Shown: positions 38,700-50,808, counted from the first letter of the stretch. The stretch is DNA of 64,000 bases from Nymphaea colorata (GCF_008831285.2 NC_045139.1:16226354-16290353); one strand, 5' to 3'. The notes: a model not told the origin generated them from the sequence alone. A program made the numbers and translations.

Positions 38700-41560
38700 T
38701 GCATGGATGCAACTAGAAGTCTAGAACTCCATAACTTCCATATTATGTGTATATATTTCCCCTTTGTGCACATATTCCCCAAGTGAAACTCGTCAGGTCT
38801 TTCATTAAATTATGGATGCTGCACATATTTTACATATACTTATGATACGCATGCATGTTGTATGACATGTATTTTGAGATTTTGATGTTTATTAAAAAAA
38901 ACTTGGCAGAACGTTTAGAGACTGAACTCTTTTCAGAAAATGAGGTCATCGTGTTCAGCTCATTCTAGGTTCTTAGGATTTTGAAACCGAGTTTGGCTTA
39001 AATTGAGACCCACTTTTTACCCATGGTTCTTACAAACTGCGGCCATGAATGTAAGATCTACATTGAACTTCAAATTTGAGATTCATAGTTTTTAAGATGC
39101 AAAAATTTTACAAATCCATGATATAGTCTGCATTTCTTTCTCAAAATTCATATCCTTGTAAGGACCTGAAACTTCTCTAGAGACTCACTATGCAGTGGGG
39201 GGCCACCCAAAATCTCAAATGGCCGCAGATTTCGGATCAAGGACGCCATCTGACATTCAACCTGGGAACCCTGCGGGACAAAGGCCAAAGTTTGAATATC
39301 AGGGAACCTGCCGCTTTTTTTTTCTCTGAATTTCATTCTGTCCTAATGGATTATTCTCTATTCGCTTCACATACAGCAACTTCTCCATTTCTAGATAAAA
39401 AATTTTCCATTCCTGTAAACTATAAGAAGGAGAAATTTGGTATCCCTAGGATATCACGGGCTCTTGAATTGCCTCTACATCTAGCCCCTATCTATCTATC
39501 TCTATCTCCATTGCCATTTCTGGGTGTTGGTTTGTTTGGAGAATCAGAGGCCTTTCAAGTATTTTACTGTTATCGCTCCCTTTGTTTTAGTGCATAGATG
39601 GCGGAAGAAGAAGAAGAATCTTTACTTTTAAAAAGTACTGAGATAAAAGCGAACGTGCGTTCATTGCCACAGCAGAGGCATCTTTTCGAGCGCTGCTGTT
39701 TCTTTTCGTAGAGAGACGGTGCTGGGTTTTTTGGGATTGGGAGGATGCCAATCATTCATTCTTCTTCCTGCCATGTGTTGCTGGAAGGAAGGTTGTGGAT
39801 GCAAAGCTTTTCGCTTCTTCTGTCTCTCTCTTTTCTCTTCTCTGCTTGTCTTCACCACCGCTGAACTTTTGTATTGTAACGATGTTTACCTTCATCATGG
39901 GGCATGGTGCTGCTTCTGCCCTGCCACCAAAAAGGCCGGCCACAATCCACATTGAATTGAAACCGCGTCGCCTGCTGTCAGCTGTCCTCATGTGCTTGCT
40001 TCAAGCAATTGAAGAATCTCCTCAATCAGGCATCAGACCGACTGAAACCGGGTAATACCGGATTCAATAATAACAAAATTAAAGAAAATAAAGAAGCAAG
40101 GTATCTGACCAGTCAATGGTTTTGCTCTTTCTCATCTTCTCTCGATTAAACAAAGAAGATTTCTCTAGCAGTTGGTGTTTTTACAGTGTATCTTGGAGCT
40201 CGGAAGGACATGACCCAGATTTGCATGTACCGGGAATCCTTTAAAAGGATCACCTGTTGCTTCACTGTTGTCACATTCAGTAAGCTTCTCACAGAAGCAA
40301 TGAGGAGGTCCAATGCACAGCCAGGCCTGCTTTATGCTTCATGAATGTCAATTCATCAGTGTCGAAACCGCAATCAGCGGGCAACTGCATATATTTTGTT
40401 CAGTTGGTTGATGTTCTATATTCTAATCATACGGATGTGGTACTGTAATCAACATATTTAAGATCTTAGACATGCAGTCCATTGAAAGATTTTAGATATG
40501 CTTTCTTAGAGGAGTTCTTTTGGAAGCTCAGGTAAGATTCTGTAACTGAAAGACCAAGAAATTCTACATTGGCAATCTTCAAGTTTTTGATTCATGTAGA
40601 AAACTAACTACACGTCCAAACAAACTGACATAAGGGAGGAGTTCTGACTGCTTGAGATTGCATTCATATTGTTGGAAATTCAGAGAAATGATTAGAACAG
40701 GTGACAAGTGTTGCTTACCTGTTCATCTCTTGATCAAAGATACTCGCTCTTTTGATCATTGATAGGAAAAATTAAACTACCTCCATGTTCAAACAAGTGT
40801 TGCAGAAATTTTAAAAAGACATGCAATATAGTGATTCATGAAGTATAATTATACATTAGTGATCAAATTCAAGTGCAATTATGTAGCATCCAATTTGTTG
40901 TCACCATGTGATATTTTTGTTATGTGCATACATTGCAACAAAAAATTCTGCCAATTACATCCTAACTTTTGCTTCGGTTAGACGTTATACAATGCATCTA
41001 AGCAAGTACAGCTACCATTTTCTGCAAGCTGCAGCTGTGATAGCGTAGGGATGAAAACTGCAAGCTGCAGATGGGACTTGGGTTTGGATCCAGGCCATGC
41101 CATCATGGTTAATGAGTCCGACTCAGCCTCAGACTTGGACCTGCTATCGGAATAGATATCCGCATTCGAGTAGCATAAGTTCTGACTTGCTCAGATTTAT
41201 TGGATCTTGTACTTGGACTAAAACTGCTATACAGATCTCGATCTGGATCTAGTTCTTCATTAGGAAATCCATCTAGAAGAATGCAAATTTGGGTCGGTAA
41301 TTGAGTAAACCCCACCCATAATACTATTAACGAAAGGCATATATCTTTCACCTTATCACTAATTGATTAATCTTTTTCTTGTCACATCATCAGTTCTTAA
41401 TGTTATGAGAAGTAAAGATTCGCTATTACTATGGGATGAATGCTATCACTTTTTGTTGTATAACCAATATATGAAAGTTTAACAATGAAAAGTAAAGTTT
41501 GCAAAAAAACAAAAATGCTTAAAGAACCCAAGGTGCGGTCTAGCACGACTAGCCGAAGGA
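38700..41560. other. Intergenic, no gene seen
   Basis: Scattered open frames (the longest, 135 codons, at 39190-39597) show no family resemblance and no supporting splice or start context. Confidence 0.5.
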
Positions 41561-41564
41561 ATCG

Positions 41565-41835
41565 GATTTTAATATTTGATTAAGAAATTAGATCGGATTC
41601 GGATTTAAGAAATGACATCCGATCGGATTTCAATATACATAAATATCCAGTTGGATTAAGGTCAGATTTTTTGTTAAATAAATATTCTCTATCAAATGCA
41701 CTCGATTCAAAATTTGGATTCGGATGTGAATACAAAAAAAAAATCAGATCATGAAATCAGATTCATATGCATATATAAGTTTCTTTGTTTGTTTTTGATT
41801 CTGAATTCGAATAAACACACAAATAAAAACGAAAC
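41565..41835. repeat. Dispersed repeat family C fragment
   Basis: Dense degenerate GATCGGATTCGGATTTAAG-type text like the other family C copies. A related scrap continues around 42040-42140. Confidence 0.4.
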
Positions 41836-42435
41836 ATACACTAGAAATGCATTACTTTAATGAGTTATAAATGAAGATTTTATGAAGCGGGTGTGGGTGG
41901 TGCAAACAAAGGAGCACGCCATACACCAGTTACCAATTGCAAACACCATAGACGCATCCAAAATCACATTAATCTATGACCGACCAATTACTGTTGAAGC
42001 CGATCGAGACTTTCTATCACTTAAGAATTAATAATCATCTTGCATATCCCGAACCCTAATTCTCATCTGATCCGATTTGGATCCGGCTGTTCAGATCACG
42101 ATACTCATTGGATCCCATCTAATTAGTTTGGATTCAGGCTGCCTGATTTCTTGGGTCGCCGACAAAACCATTTATTTCTCTTATATTTGGCATATCTTAA
42201 TAAGGAGATCTGGTCAAAAAAGGTTAAAAGCACAGGAATCTTGCCACAAATTTCCGGTGAATGAGACGAGGGACCGGGTTTGAAACCAAGGGACCCGATT
42301 CTACTCTTTCATTAGATACTAGTCGTCCTAAGCAGTTAAGATACGGTTTCTCTCGTTTTCTCGCATTTTTCGGTTCTACCAAATATTAAAGGATCTTCTC
42401 AGCTACAATGTATTCAATTTGCAGAATATGGTTAA

Positions 42436-42459
42436 TATATATATATATATATATATATT
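42436..42459. repeat. (TA)12 microsatellite
   Basis: Perfect alternating TA tract just left of the family A element. Confidence 0.9.
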
Positions 42460-42477
42460 ATTTTGGAAGTTGTCATC

Positions 42478-42659
42478 TTTAGAGGTGTTTAATTGCCCCG
42501 GATCTAAAATCTTCAAGATTTGAAAACCATCTTAAATCCGACCCTTTCAAAGTGTAAAAAGGTAAAATAAGGATTTCAAGTGGAGAACTTAGGTCGGACT
42601 TAAGATCCTTTGTTTGATAAACCATAGATTTTACCTGAAGTAATCAAACACCCCCTAAA
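42478..42659 (+). mobile_element. MITE-like element, family A copy 2
   Basis: About 182 bp. Left end TTTAGAGGTGTTTAATTGC and the reverse complement of the right end, TTTAGGGGGTGTTTGATTAC, form an imperfect terminal inverted repeat. The interior (GGATCTAAAATCTTCAAG, AACCATCTTAAATCCGACCC, TTAAGATCCTTTGTTTGAT) matches the copies at 17199-17465 and 50800-51065. Non-coding. Confidence 0.65.
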
Positions 42660-42669
42660 TGGATGAAAG

Positions 42670-44115
42670 GTTTAGCATTTTTTAGATTGGTTATTGAATC
42701 CGATCGAGTTTCTTGGCTCTTTCCCCAAGCCCTGGTTCGATTACTTTCCAGTGTTCTTTCATTATCTACCGCTTTCTCAATACTATATCTTCTCGTTCTC
42801 CATAGATAATTTCAGCACACGATTGAATTTTGGCATGATCAGCAAGCCAGACCAGCTTTAATTAACCTGTGATATCATAAGACCAGTTTGACATTATATC
42901 TTTCTTTAGCATACTTCATTTGCAATTTTTTCTTGAAAAAAAAGGTTGACATAGCGTTTGAATCAAAATTAAAAAGAAAAAAAAAATTGTCAACAGGTCT
43001 CTCACCTTCAGAATGATTTTCTTGTTGTTGGGAAAAAAAAATTAAATCAAATTTTCTTTAATTAACTTTGTATTATCAGATTATAAACTGGGTTCTTGGT
43101 GTATTCAATTATTTAGAGAGAGAAAGTCACGGAGCTAACCTGATCCTGTCCACGAAAAGCCTGAGTATTTAATATTCTCAACCAATATTCGGTTCTTGAA
43201 TCCAAACGGCACTGCCTCTTCAAAGATGAATGACGTGACCCAACTGAAAGGGGCCAGAATCGTTTTCCGATCAAGAAAATTAAAAAAGTTTGGACTTTTC
43301 AAAAGAATGTGAAAAAAAAAATATAAGAAACTTATAAGCAGTAAAGGTTCATCTTTTTTAATGAATTGAATAATGGTTTATAAGGTTCAATCAATTGGAA
43401 AAAATAATTGAGATTAAAATTACTAATATCATATGCTTAATCATTTGAAAAAACGATTAATAAATGTTAAATTTTATAACGTTTAATATAAAATTATTTG
43501 TATGATGTTGAATGTGAATCTTAACCACGAATTTCTACCACGAGAATATTATAGGAAACATAAATAACAAATAGCAAGGTAAATCTTGATTCGTAGTCAT
43601 CAAGTCATCAAAAATTTACTTAAAAAAACAACAGTACTATAGAAAACGCTCATGCAAGGCTCGAAATAAAACAACTTCTTCATCATGTCACCTTGGTATA
43701 CATCTCTATGAATCAGTGACAAAGCCAGAAAAATTGGCTAGAGAAGCATTTGCTCAAAAATACTCATATCTAGTGCGACACTTATATATATATATATATA
43801 TATAATAAAGAAAATAAAAAAAAGCTGTCTAAACCAATCACCAGGTGGTTTCGCCACTGCTCTGAATAATTTTGTTCAGCTAAAATTTACTCTTGCTAAC
43901 TTTATTCAACAAAGTCGCCACTCATTTCAACTTTTTGTGTTAGCCAACTACAAAATATCACGTTTTTACTTGTTTTACTGTTTTACGGAGCATTATAGTG
44001 AGCAAGACCCGTCAAGTTTGCTGCTTCCCTTTGGCCACCCTATTAATTATAGAGTTTTCCCAAACAAGAATACCCGTCGTATAGTGAAAAAGAAGGACTT
44101 TTGAACTTGTTTGAT
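42670..44115. other. Intergenic, no gene seen
   Basis: AT-rich; holds a (TA)n tract at about 43783-43803. Confidence 0.6.
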
Positions 44116-44123
44116 GTGAGTGG

Positions 44124-44271
44124 GGTATAAATCTACCTCAATCTTTGGATATATTAATCGAACAGTTACATAATGTTCTCGCTACCGACAACCAAAAGGC
44201 ATAAATCTACTTCAATATTTAGATGTATTCATCAAATAGTTACATAGTGTTCTTGCTACCGACAACCCTTT
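44124..44271. repeat. 74 bp tandem duplication, diverged
   Basis: Two units with a period of 74 bp (44124 and 44198), each ending GCTACCGACAACC, differing at roughly ten positions. Confidence 0.85.
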
Positions 44272-44864
44272 AAAGTGCAAGAAGGTCAGTCTTTCTCATA
44301 AAAAAAAAAAGGTTCTCTTTCCATTAGCTAGCTAACAATCATCTTATTCAAAAGTGATGATGCTGGAATAGGTTAGTTCCTTTCATTTTCTCCTACTTTC
44401 AAGGTAGTATTACACTCATCAATTAAAATATTGCACACCTCACTGTTTTGCAATATAAATGAGTAATACCAACTGAAAAAATGTTGTCCTTTGATAAAAT
44501 GCAATGACAAAAATACCTTTATTAAAATTAAAAAAAACTTTTTATGTAAAGATAAATAAGGATGTGAAAAAAAATCAAAATGCCCACTATTTTATAAAAA
44601 CATCAAAAATACTCCCTTATCATGTTTGGTGCATATTTATTGCATGCACTGTGATTGTGATGTGCACGCAACTCTCTCTCTCTCTTTGACCTTCTTATTT
44701 TGTAGAGTTTTTTCTTAAACGAAACAGTAGTTCCAGCGTGGCAGCTGTTCTTATTTGGTATCTAAACTTTTTTCAATAATCACAAATATTGAAATTCTGT
44801 CATCCAAATTTGAATTATTTTTCATTCATTTATTAGAGATTGAGTCCATATTCACCACCAGCAA

Positions 44865-45040
44865 GGGGCGGAGGGAGGGGAGGGCCCGCCTATGCCATGG
44901 CTCCACCTTGACCAATGAAAAAAAAATTACATTGAGAAAAATAAAATTTTTTAATTACATTATGTATTTTTTAAATTTGAATTCAATTTGGCCCTACCGA
45001 AATCCAGAGGTTGGACTGAAAATCCTAGCTCCGCTATTAC
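44865..45040 (+). repeat. Dispersed repeat family B, copy 3
   Basis: Head GGGGCGGAGGGAGGGGAGGG with CATGGCTCCACCTTG, AT-rich body nearly identical to 19015-19150, and tail CCTAGCTCCGCTATT. The head and tail (GGCGGAG... / ...CTCCGC) are roughly inverted. Confidence 0.6.
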
Positions 45041-45049
45041 GGCACCAGC

Positions 45050-46220
45050 TTATTTTTGGTGATCGGCCATTGAATATAATAATAATGTATTAACAATAAT
45101 GAGAAAGCGAAGACATGTGATAAAAAAATACATATGTGCTCGCCTTAGTTTGTATCTAGCAAGTAATAAATCGACCACAACAATCGATGTAACCAAATAA
45201 ATAAATGAAAATCGGCTGTTTGTGGGGGCGCATTGTCTTGGCCTACCCTCACCTTCCTCATCCGAAAATGGAAAGACGTACGGCTCACGGCAAACGCTGA
45301 GCAAGAAAAGAGGAGGAGAAAGATTTTTCCTTTTTTTTTTTCCCCAAAGGGGCCCATGTCATGAGAATAGACAAAAGATACTCAATCCTGCTATAATTTA
45401 ATATAAATTTTACACAACCGCTAATATTTGAAAAAAAAAATTGAAAAGCAAATTTTGAAGTTTCTAATCTAATGGCTTTTTATAGCAGAATAGGGACAGA
45501 TTATGTGTATTTTTTTCAGCTTGAGCTAGTTTCGAGAGACATAGTATAACTGGTCGCAGTTTGATTCTTAGCTCTTCCCTCTAAACTTAGAAGGTGAACA
45601 AAGGGTATCTTATTTTTCAGTTAAGCCCGAAACAATCCTGAACTCTATGAAAAATAAGAACAATTTCGATCTGTCATGGAATTGTCATTCAAGATGGAAC
45701 ATTGATACTTATAATATTGGCAAAAATATAATTAGGGACTTGTAAAATACAGAAAAAGGCAGGGCCATGTTGGTCTATGTCTAATATTTGGAAAAAACAA
45801 ATCGGAAAAGAGAAAAGAAAGTAAAGGGAGGTGGCCAAGTCTAGGCCGTCGTTAATGAATACAAAAACAAAGGAAAGCGACTGAAGGAAGAGTGTAATGC
45901 AAAAAAAATATCTTGCTTTGACCATTGAATTCGCTTGCTGCCAAGGTGCTTACGCGGTGCCATCAATAATTTATAAACGTAATAAAAAAAAAATCATGTT
46001 TAATCTCTGGTGAGCATCCAACAACTGCCCACCAACCACCCAAAATAAAAATATATATCTCTGTTCGGCTGATATCAGACTGAAACAATAAGATTTGTTT
46101 GCCCATAGTACACAACATATACTTGTAAATTTATATAAGCATCACTATCAGGAGTTCATTGCTTATAGGAAACAAAAGCTAGAGTGTGTGCATTTTTTTC
46201 TTTCTTTGGGGTGAATCTAA
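45050..46220. other. Intergenic, no gene seen
   Basis: No credible open frame; A-runs and short repeats only. Confidence 0.55.
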
Positions 46221-46223
46221 AAG

Positions 46224-46225
<2 letters not shown>

Positions 46226-46265
<40 letters not shown>

Positions 46266-46272
46266 GAGAGAG
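46226..46272. repeat. (TA)n-(GA)n microsatellite
   Basis: About 36 bp of TA followed by a short GA run, at the 3' side of the SINE-like unit. Confidence 0.9.
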
Positions 46273-46422
46273 AAGAGGGAGGGACAAGAACCGGTCCACT
46301 TGCACCGCTCATTTCAAGAACAACATTACTACCCAAGACCATTAGGATAACATGCTTCTAGATTCAAATTGGAGACATAACCACACTACACCACCCAACT
46401 CAACCGGTTGCGCTACCCATCA
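46262..46422 (-). mobile_element. SINE-like element with tRNA-type head
   Basis: On the minus strand the unit begins GATGGGTAGCGCAACCGGTT (A-box region TAGCGCAACCGG), with a degenerate B-box (TCTCCAATTTGAATC, 46361-46375) about 45 bases later. It ends in a pyrimidine-rich stretch and then the (TA)n tract. The head resembles known plant tRNA-derived SINE heads. Confidence 0.5.
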
Positions 46423-46442
46423 CTTGGTATATATATGAATTA

Positions 46443-46880
46443 GAGAGATGTCAACACATTGGATTTGAATCGGATGGATATCATTTACTATATCTGATTT
46501 GTCTGATGTTCACATATTTGAATTTGAACTGATGTTTAAACTTGAATGGAAAAAGATCTACAATATTTCTCAATTTGGACTTTAAATTTGAGCTGCATCT
46601 GACTTTCAAATACACAACTGAATCTGGATCACATTACTATATATTAAAAAACCAGAATCCAAAATGTATTGATATTGAATATAAGATATTTATTTCACTA
46701 AATCTGAATTTGACTGGGTATTTGATTAAAATCAAATCTGCATATGATTGGAAGCCATTTCTTAGTGAATTCGACCTGATTTCTTGATCAGATGTTGCAT
46801 TTTTTTTTTCATGTCTGACTTTTTTTTTTGAAGTAATTCAGTTGGACATCCAAGCTAAATCCAACTCATTGACATCCTTA
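46443..46880 (+). mobile_element. MITE-like element, family C, complete copy
   Basis: About 438 bp. Left end GAGATGTCAACACATTGGAT and the reverse complement of the right end, AAGGATGTCAATGAGTTGGA, form an imperfect terminal inverted repeat of about 25 bp. The interior is made of degenerate AATTTGAA/GATTTGAAT motifs without an open frame. Target duplication not resolved. Confidence 0.6.
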
Positions 46881-47414
46881 ATTTAAATAAAACTGATACA
46901 TCTCAAAGTTTTAGAACATATTAAATATACATATAGTTCATGGATGCATTAGTTAGACTTTGTAAGGGTGTGGAGATCAACAATTAAAACTTCTGGTGAA
47001 ATTTGAAACATAAATTGAAGATGATTTATTTTTAAAGTTCGATACACCAAAAATCTATTTGCACGGCTTAATTTGTTAAAAAAATATTATTTAAAGAGTA
47101 GTGTCTTATCAAGGTGTCACCTTTTTAGATGACACAAATATACATCTACCTTTCCACTCAATGCATTGATTAGGAACAATATTCAATGAATAGAGACCGA
47201 GAGGGATCGAATTTTAGGAAAAACAAGGGTTTCTAAGCAAGCATGAGAACGGTCAAATATGAATTATTAGGTACGCTGATGTTAACTGCTTGAATAATAT
47301 GGTTGAACTGCTTCATAAATGCACCTTATTTTCCAAATGACGTAGAAAGTTGCTTTAAAGAAAATATGATTTTTTTTTGCTTCTAGAAAACGACATCTTT
47401 AGTAAAATACCCTT

Positions 47415-47416
<2 letters not shown>

Positions 47417-47470
<54 letters not shown>
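47417..47470. repeat. (TA)27 microsatellite
   Basis: Perfect alternating TA tract of about 54 bp. Confidence 0.95.
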
Positions 47471-47475
<5 letters not shown>

Positions 47476-47479
47476 TATA

Positions 47480-48300
47480 AAAGAGAAAGAGAAACTGGTA
47501 GGTGTTGGATGCTTAAATACTAGATAAATAAAGAATAATTTCAACCATTGATTTTTTCAAATGAACAAATGAGAGAGAAATTAAAAGAAAAAGGAGGCAA
47601 GACATTTTAATCATCTAGTATTAATTCACTTTTTTTTTTCTTGTTATACACTATTGGTCCAGCATCTAAGTATCTCGCCCTTACTATTTCTTATATCTAT
47701 AAATTTAACTTATTTCTTTTGGAACGATTGCTTGAGTGAGAGCCAAAGTGTTTATTTTATTACATTTTCTGCGCCTAAGGTTCAAGGGTTGCATTGATAC
47801 ATAAGATAAGGGCTACATAACACTTCATTTTCTGCATCCCTTCATCCCTAGTAATATAGAAACATGACACTTATGTCATTGGAATTAGTAACGGGCCGCC
47901 CACCAACCACTAACCCAATCCTTCCACTTGTTTTCCCATCGCTCTCATAGAACGAAAGGCCAAAATAGTAGTAGGGGAAGAGAAGGAAGGGGAATAGGTA
48001 TAGGGGTTGGAGGGGCAGGGGACCACCCAAGTAATTGCAAGCTTGCAACAACTGGAAGAAGATAATGGAGCCAAGTTGGTTAAAAAAATCTGCAACCTTA
48101 TTAAATATCTGGCCCCTTCCCCCTCCACCTCCTCCTCTAAACCCGCACACTTTCCCTTTCCTACTTAAATCATATTATATATATATATATATATAACTAC
48201 AAACCAAGTTTTAAAACTGATTAAAATCAAGTTTAAACAAAACCTTTTTTCTTTCTAACTAAAACACCCTTCTGTGGCCGTAACAGCCTTCATGTTTTTT
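47480..48300. other. Intergenic, no gene seen
   Basis: Includes a GC-richer stretch at 47890-48150 whose open frames are low-complexity (proline/glycine-rich) and unconvincing, and a (TA)n tract near 48176-48195. Confidence 0.5.
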
Positions 48301-48309
48301 CAGCTTTTA

Positions 48310-48620
48310 CGTCCTGTTTGGTTGGAGGGAAAGCGAGGGAAAGGAAGGGAAAGGAAAAGAATAAAAAGGAAAGAGGAAATGAAAGTATAGAAATGAGAGG
48401 GATAGTGTGAGAATAAAAAGACTTTTTTTCTTTCGTTTCTTTCATTTCCTTCCCAATGTTCGTTTTGGGAGGGATTGCATTTACACTAAATAATCTCTCT
48501 TTTTCCTTTCCCTTCCATCGCAGTCAAACACACTTTCTTCCTTTTTCTCTTTTCTAATTAGCCAACCAAACAAAGGAGTGATTGTTCAATCCCTCCCTTT
48601 CCCTTCAACCAAACAAGCCG
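48310..48620. mobile_element. Tourist/Harbinger-like MITE with TTA target duplication
   Basis: 311 bp element. Left end CGTCCTGTTTGGTTGGAGGG and the reverse complement of the right end, CGGCTTGTTTGGTTGAAGGG, match at 27 of the first 31 positions. TTA stands directly outside both ends (48307-48309 and 48621-48623), the 3 bp duplication typical of the PIF/Harbinger superfamily. The interior is a purine-rich/pyrimidine-rich GGAAA-type sequence without coding capacity. Confidence 0.75.
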
Positions 48621-48629
48621 TTAGAATAA

Positions 48630-49140
48630 ACACAACTAGAAAACCAATAATTTGGGCTTCGTTTTTAATCTTAAATGACATTTAATATGGTGTGACGAGA
48701 TGAATGGAAAATGATATTTTAAGACGTGTGTGAGTTGTTAGGATTGGAGACAAATTCGACAATCATTGGGCAGGCAATCGGCGCTTGGCGCGATCTCCTG
48801 TCCCTCGTATAAGCCATTTTGGGTGTCCACCAAACGGATTTTACAGCCGCTCTGAAGTTCAAGACTAGGTCTTCCTTTTAATCATATTTAATATATTTTT
48901 ATCTCTTTTTTATTATAAATATCACATTTATATTTTAATTATGGATACTTTATTCATTTTTTAATTAAAATAAGATCAAGCCGGGTCAGACCTGGGCCTT
49001 GATGGCCGGCCCAGGGTCCCGGCCGGCCGGAGCCCGACATCTATGGGGCCTTGTTTCTTCTTTTGCTATTTAACTTTTTTTTTTTTCACTGAAATAATTT
49101 TCAGGGAAACACCTTTTCTTTCCTTATTAATTAGAAAAGG
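48630..49140. other. Intergenic with CCGGCCGGCC palindromic patch
   Basis: Around 48975-49045 lies a GC-rich patch (GGCCGGCCCAGGGTCCCGGC and CCGGCCGG) in otherwise AT-rich DNA. No gene. Confidence 0.5.
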
Positions 49141-49149
49141 TGCCTATCC

Positions 49150-49510
49150 AAAAGATTAATTAAACAAACCTCAACCCGCCTCTCCCTCTTCTTTCACGTG
49201 GAAGGCACAGTCAGCCATGAACCCACGGGCGTTTCTCCCTGCTGACTCTGGAAGTTCGAATTGGCTGCCGCTGCTCTGTTTTTTGTGCCGTCCGACCGGC
49301 GCTGGCAACCCGTCTGCTCTCTCACCTCTGCCATCTTTCTCCCTTCTCTCATCAGCCCACATTACACACCACTTGCTGTCGCCATAGCCGCCGGCGCCGC
49401 CGCAAACCGCCACTTTCTTCCTCTCAATTCTCATCCGTCGCTGCCATTACTGCACTTTTGCCCATCCCTCTCTCTTTTGTTTGTTTCCTTTCCTTTTGAA
49501 AACATGTAAA
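49150..49510 (+). other. GC-rich, leader-like island without a recognised gene
   Basis: The stretch is clearly GC-richer than its surroundings and CT-rich on the plus strand, like a plant 5' leader. It has an ATG at about 49217 opening 56 codons (MNPRAFLPADSGSSNWLPLL at its start) that stop inside the island. A captured gene fragment, a dead first exon or the start of an unrecognised transcript are all possible. Confidence 0.3.
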
Positions 49511-49519
49511 GTTGATAGA

Positions 49520-50390
49520 GGCTCAAGAATCCAAGTGCTGCCAGTAAACATGAAGGAACAAAGAAACGGAGAGAGGAGTTTAGGTGGTAGCAGCAAAATG
49601 GAACTGCTCAAAGCATATATATTTTATGTGCTTTCTTCAATCTTTTTCAGACGATTGAAGAATGAATCTTACATGCACGATTCGCATGGTTTATTTCGCA
49701 AAAAAGTGGTTTGGATTGTGCGATTATGACAAATGAATAATTTCAGTACTATAATTAATGGGCCACACAAAAATTGATGGCTAAATAAGCAATGCGCTTC
49801 CCTTAGCAAGCATGGCTCATTGTGTGTTTCCTAGTAAATAAATGATGTCACATATATTTAAGCACTTCCAATTAAGGTCGATCATGGTCTGTCTAGCTAC
49901 CTTTTTAATAAGATCTTATATACATGAGTAAGCCTCTCCTTTCCAACAATATGAAAAGATAATCCTCTGTATATATGGACATTTTATAGAACAGTATATT
50001 AATTAGTAACTATTGTAACGCTTCGCTCATAGTAGTAAAATTAAATTTCTGTCCAAAACAAGGTGATGTACAAGCTGGTCTTTGAGGTCATGAAGATTGC
50101 ATCAACTACACGAGTTCTAATGGGAATTTATGCATGGAATTCAAACTCCAAGAATCGTGTCAAATTCGTACTCTTCTTCCTAGATTCTGACTGCCCATCT
50201 AGAGTTTGAAGGTTTTATAATCAATTGGGAGTTTGAAAACGTATTTAAGTTATAGAAGAAAGGATTATTTTATTAATGGTAGAAATTATTATTAAAGTGC
50301 AAGTACGAATGCAATTTTATGAATAAACGCTAGAATTATTAGGAATTTACTTTTTTTTTTTCGTTATTTTTTTTCCATAACCAGACAAAC
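49520..50390. other. Intergenic, no gene seen
   Basis: No credible open frame or element. Confidence 0.55.
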
Positions 50391-50394
50391 CATT

Positions 50395-50808
50395 AAACCG
50401 GTGTTTAATAGCCTTGAATCTTAAATAAAATGCTGACATGAAATCCCTTTTATTTAGGGCCCATAGACATCCAAACACTGGATTCATATCCACTATAATG
50501 TGAACATTGGGTGCGCGAGAGGTTTATCCTACCGCTCGACGCGAGGCCAGAATGACCCCTCATTCTTTCTGTCTTTGGGGTCCTGAGCTGCGTTGGTGTC
50601 AGCGATAGCAACAGTGCACCATTCAACTTAGATGCCGCGCCCTACCACCTTATATAACGTGAACATTCGATATTCTCAAAATGTAGTGAAAACCTTATAT
50701 TTGAGGTCCGACGGAAACGAGTCTGATCTCAAATCATCATATTTAAAATCCATAATGATCACCTTGGATCCAAGGTGAACACTGGTCCAAAGTAAACAAA
50801 TGCCCCGT
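50395..50808 (-). mobile_element. MITE-like element of family A type carrying a nested insertion
   Basis: Left end CGGTGTTTAATAGCC and the reverse complement of the right end, ACGGGGCATTTGTTTAC, are inverted relatives of the family A ends. The interior has CCTTATATTTGAGGTCCGAC and CAAATCATCATATTTAAAAT. It is interrupted at 50509-50652 by a separate insertion. Confidence 0.4.
50509..50652 (-). mobile_element. 144 bp insertion with 15 bp target-site duplication
   Basis: TATAATGTGAACATT (50494-50508) and TATAACGTGAACATT (50653-50667) flank the segment, 14 of 15 bases alike, as expected for a retroposed element. The insert is related to the body of the SINE-like unit at 14290-14500 but lacks its B-box head, so it may be a 5'-truncated copy. 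Confidence 0.6.

Noticed and set aside
39190-39597. 135-codon plus-strand frame
   Set aside because: No recognisable family; composition and codon pattern look like random AT-rich DNA.
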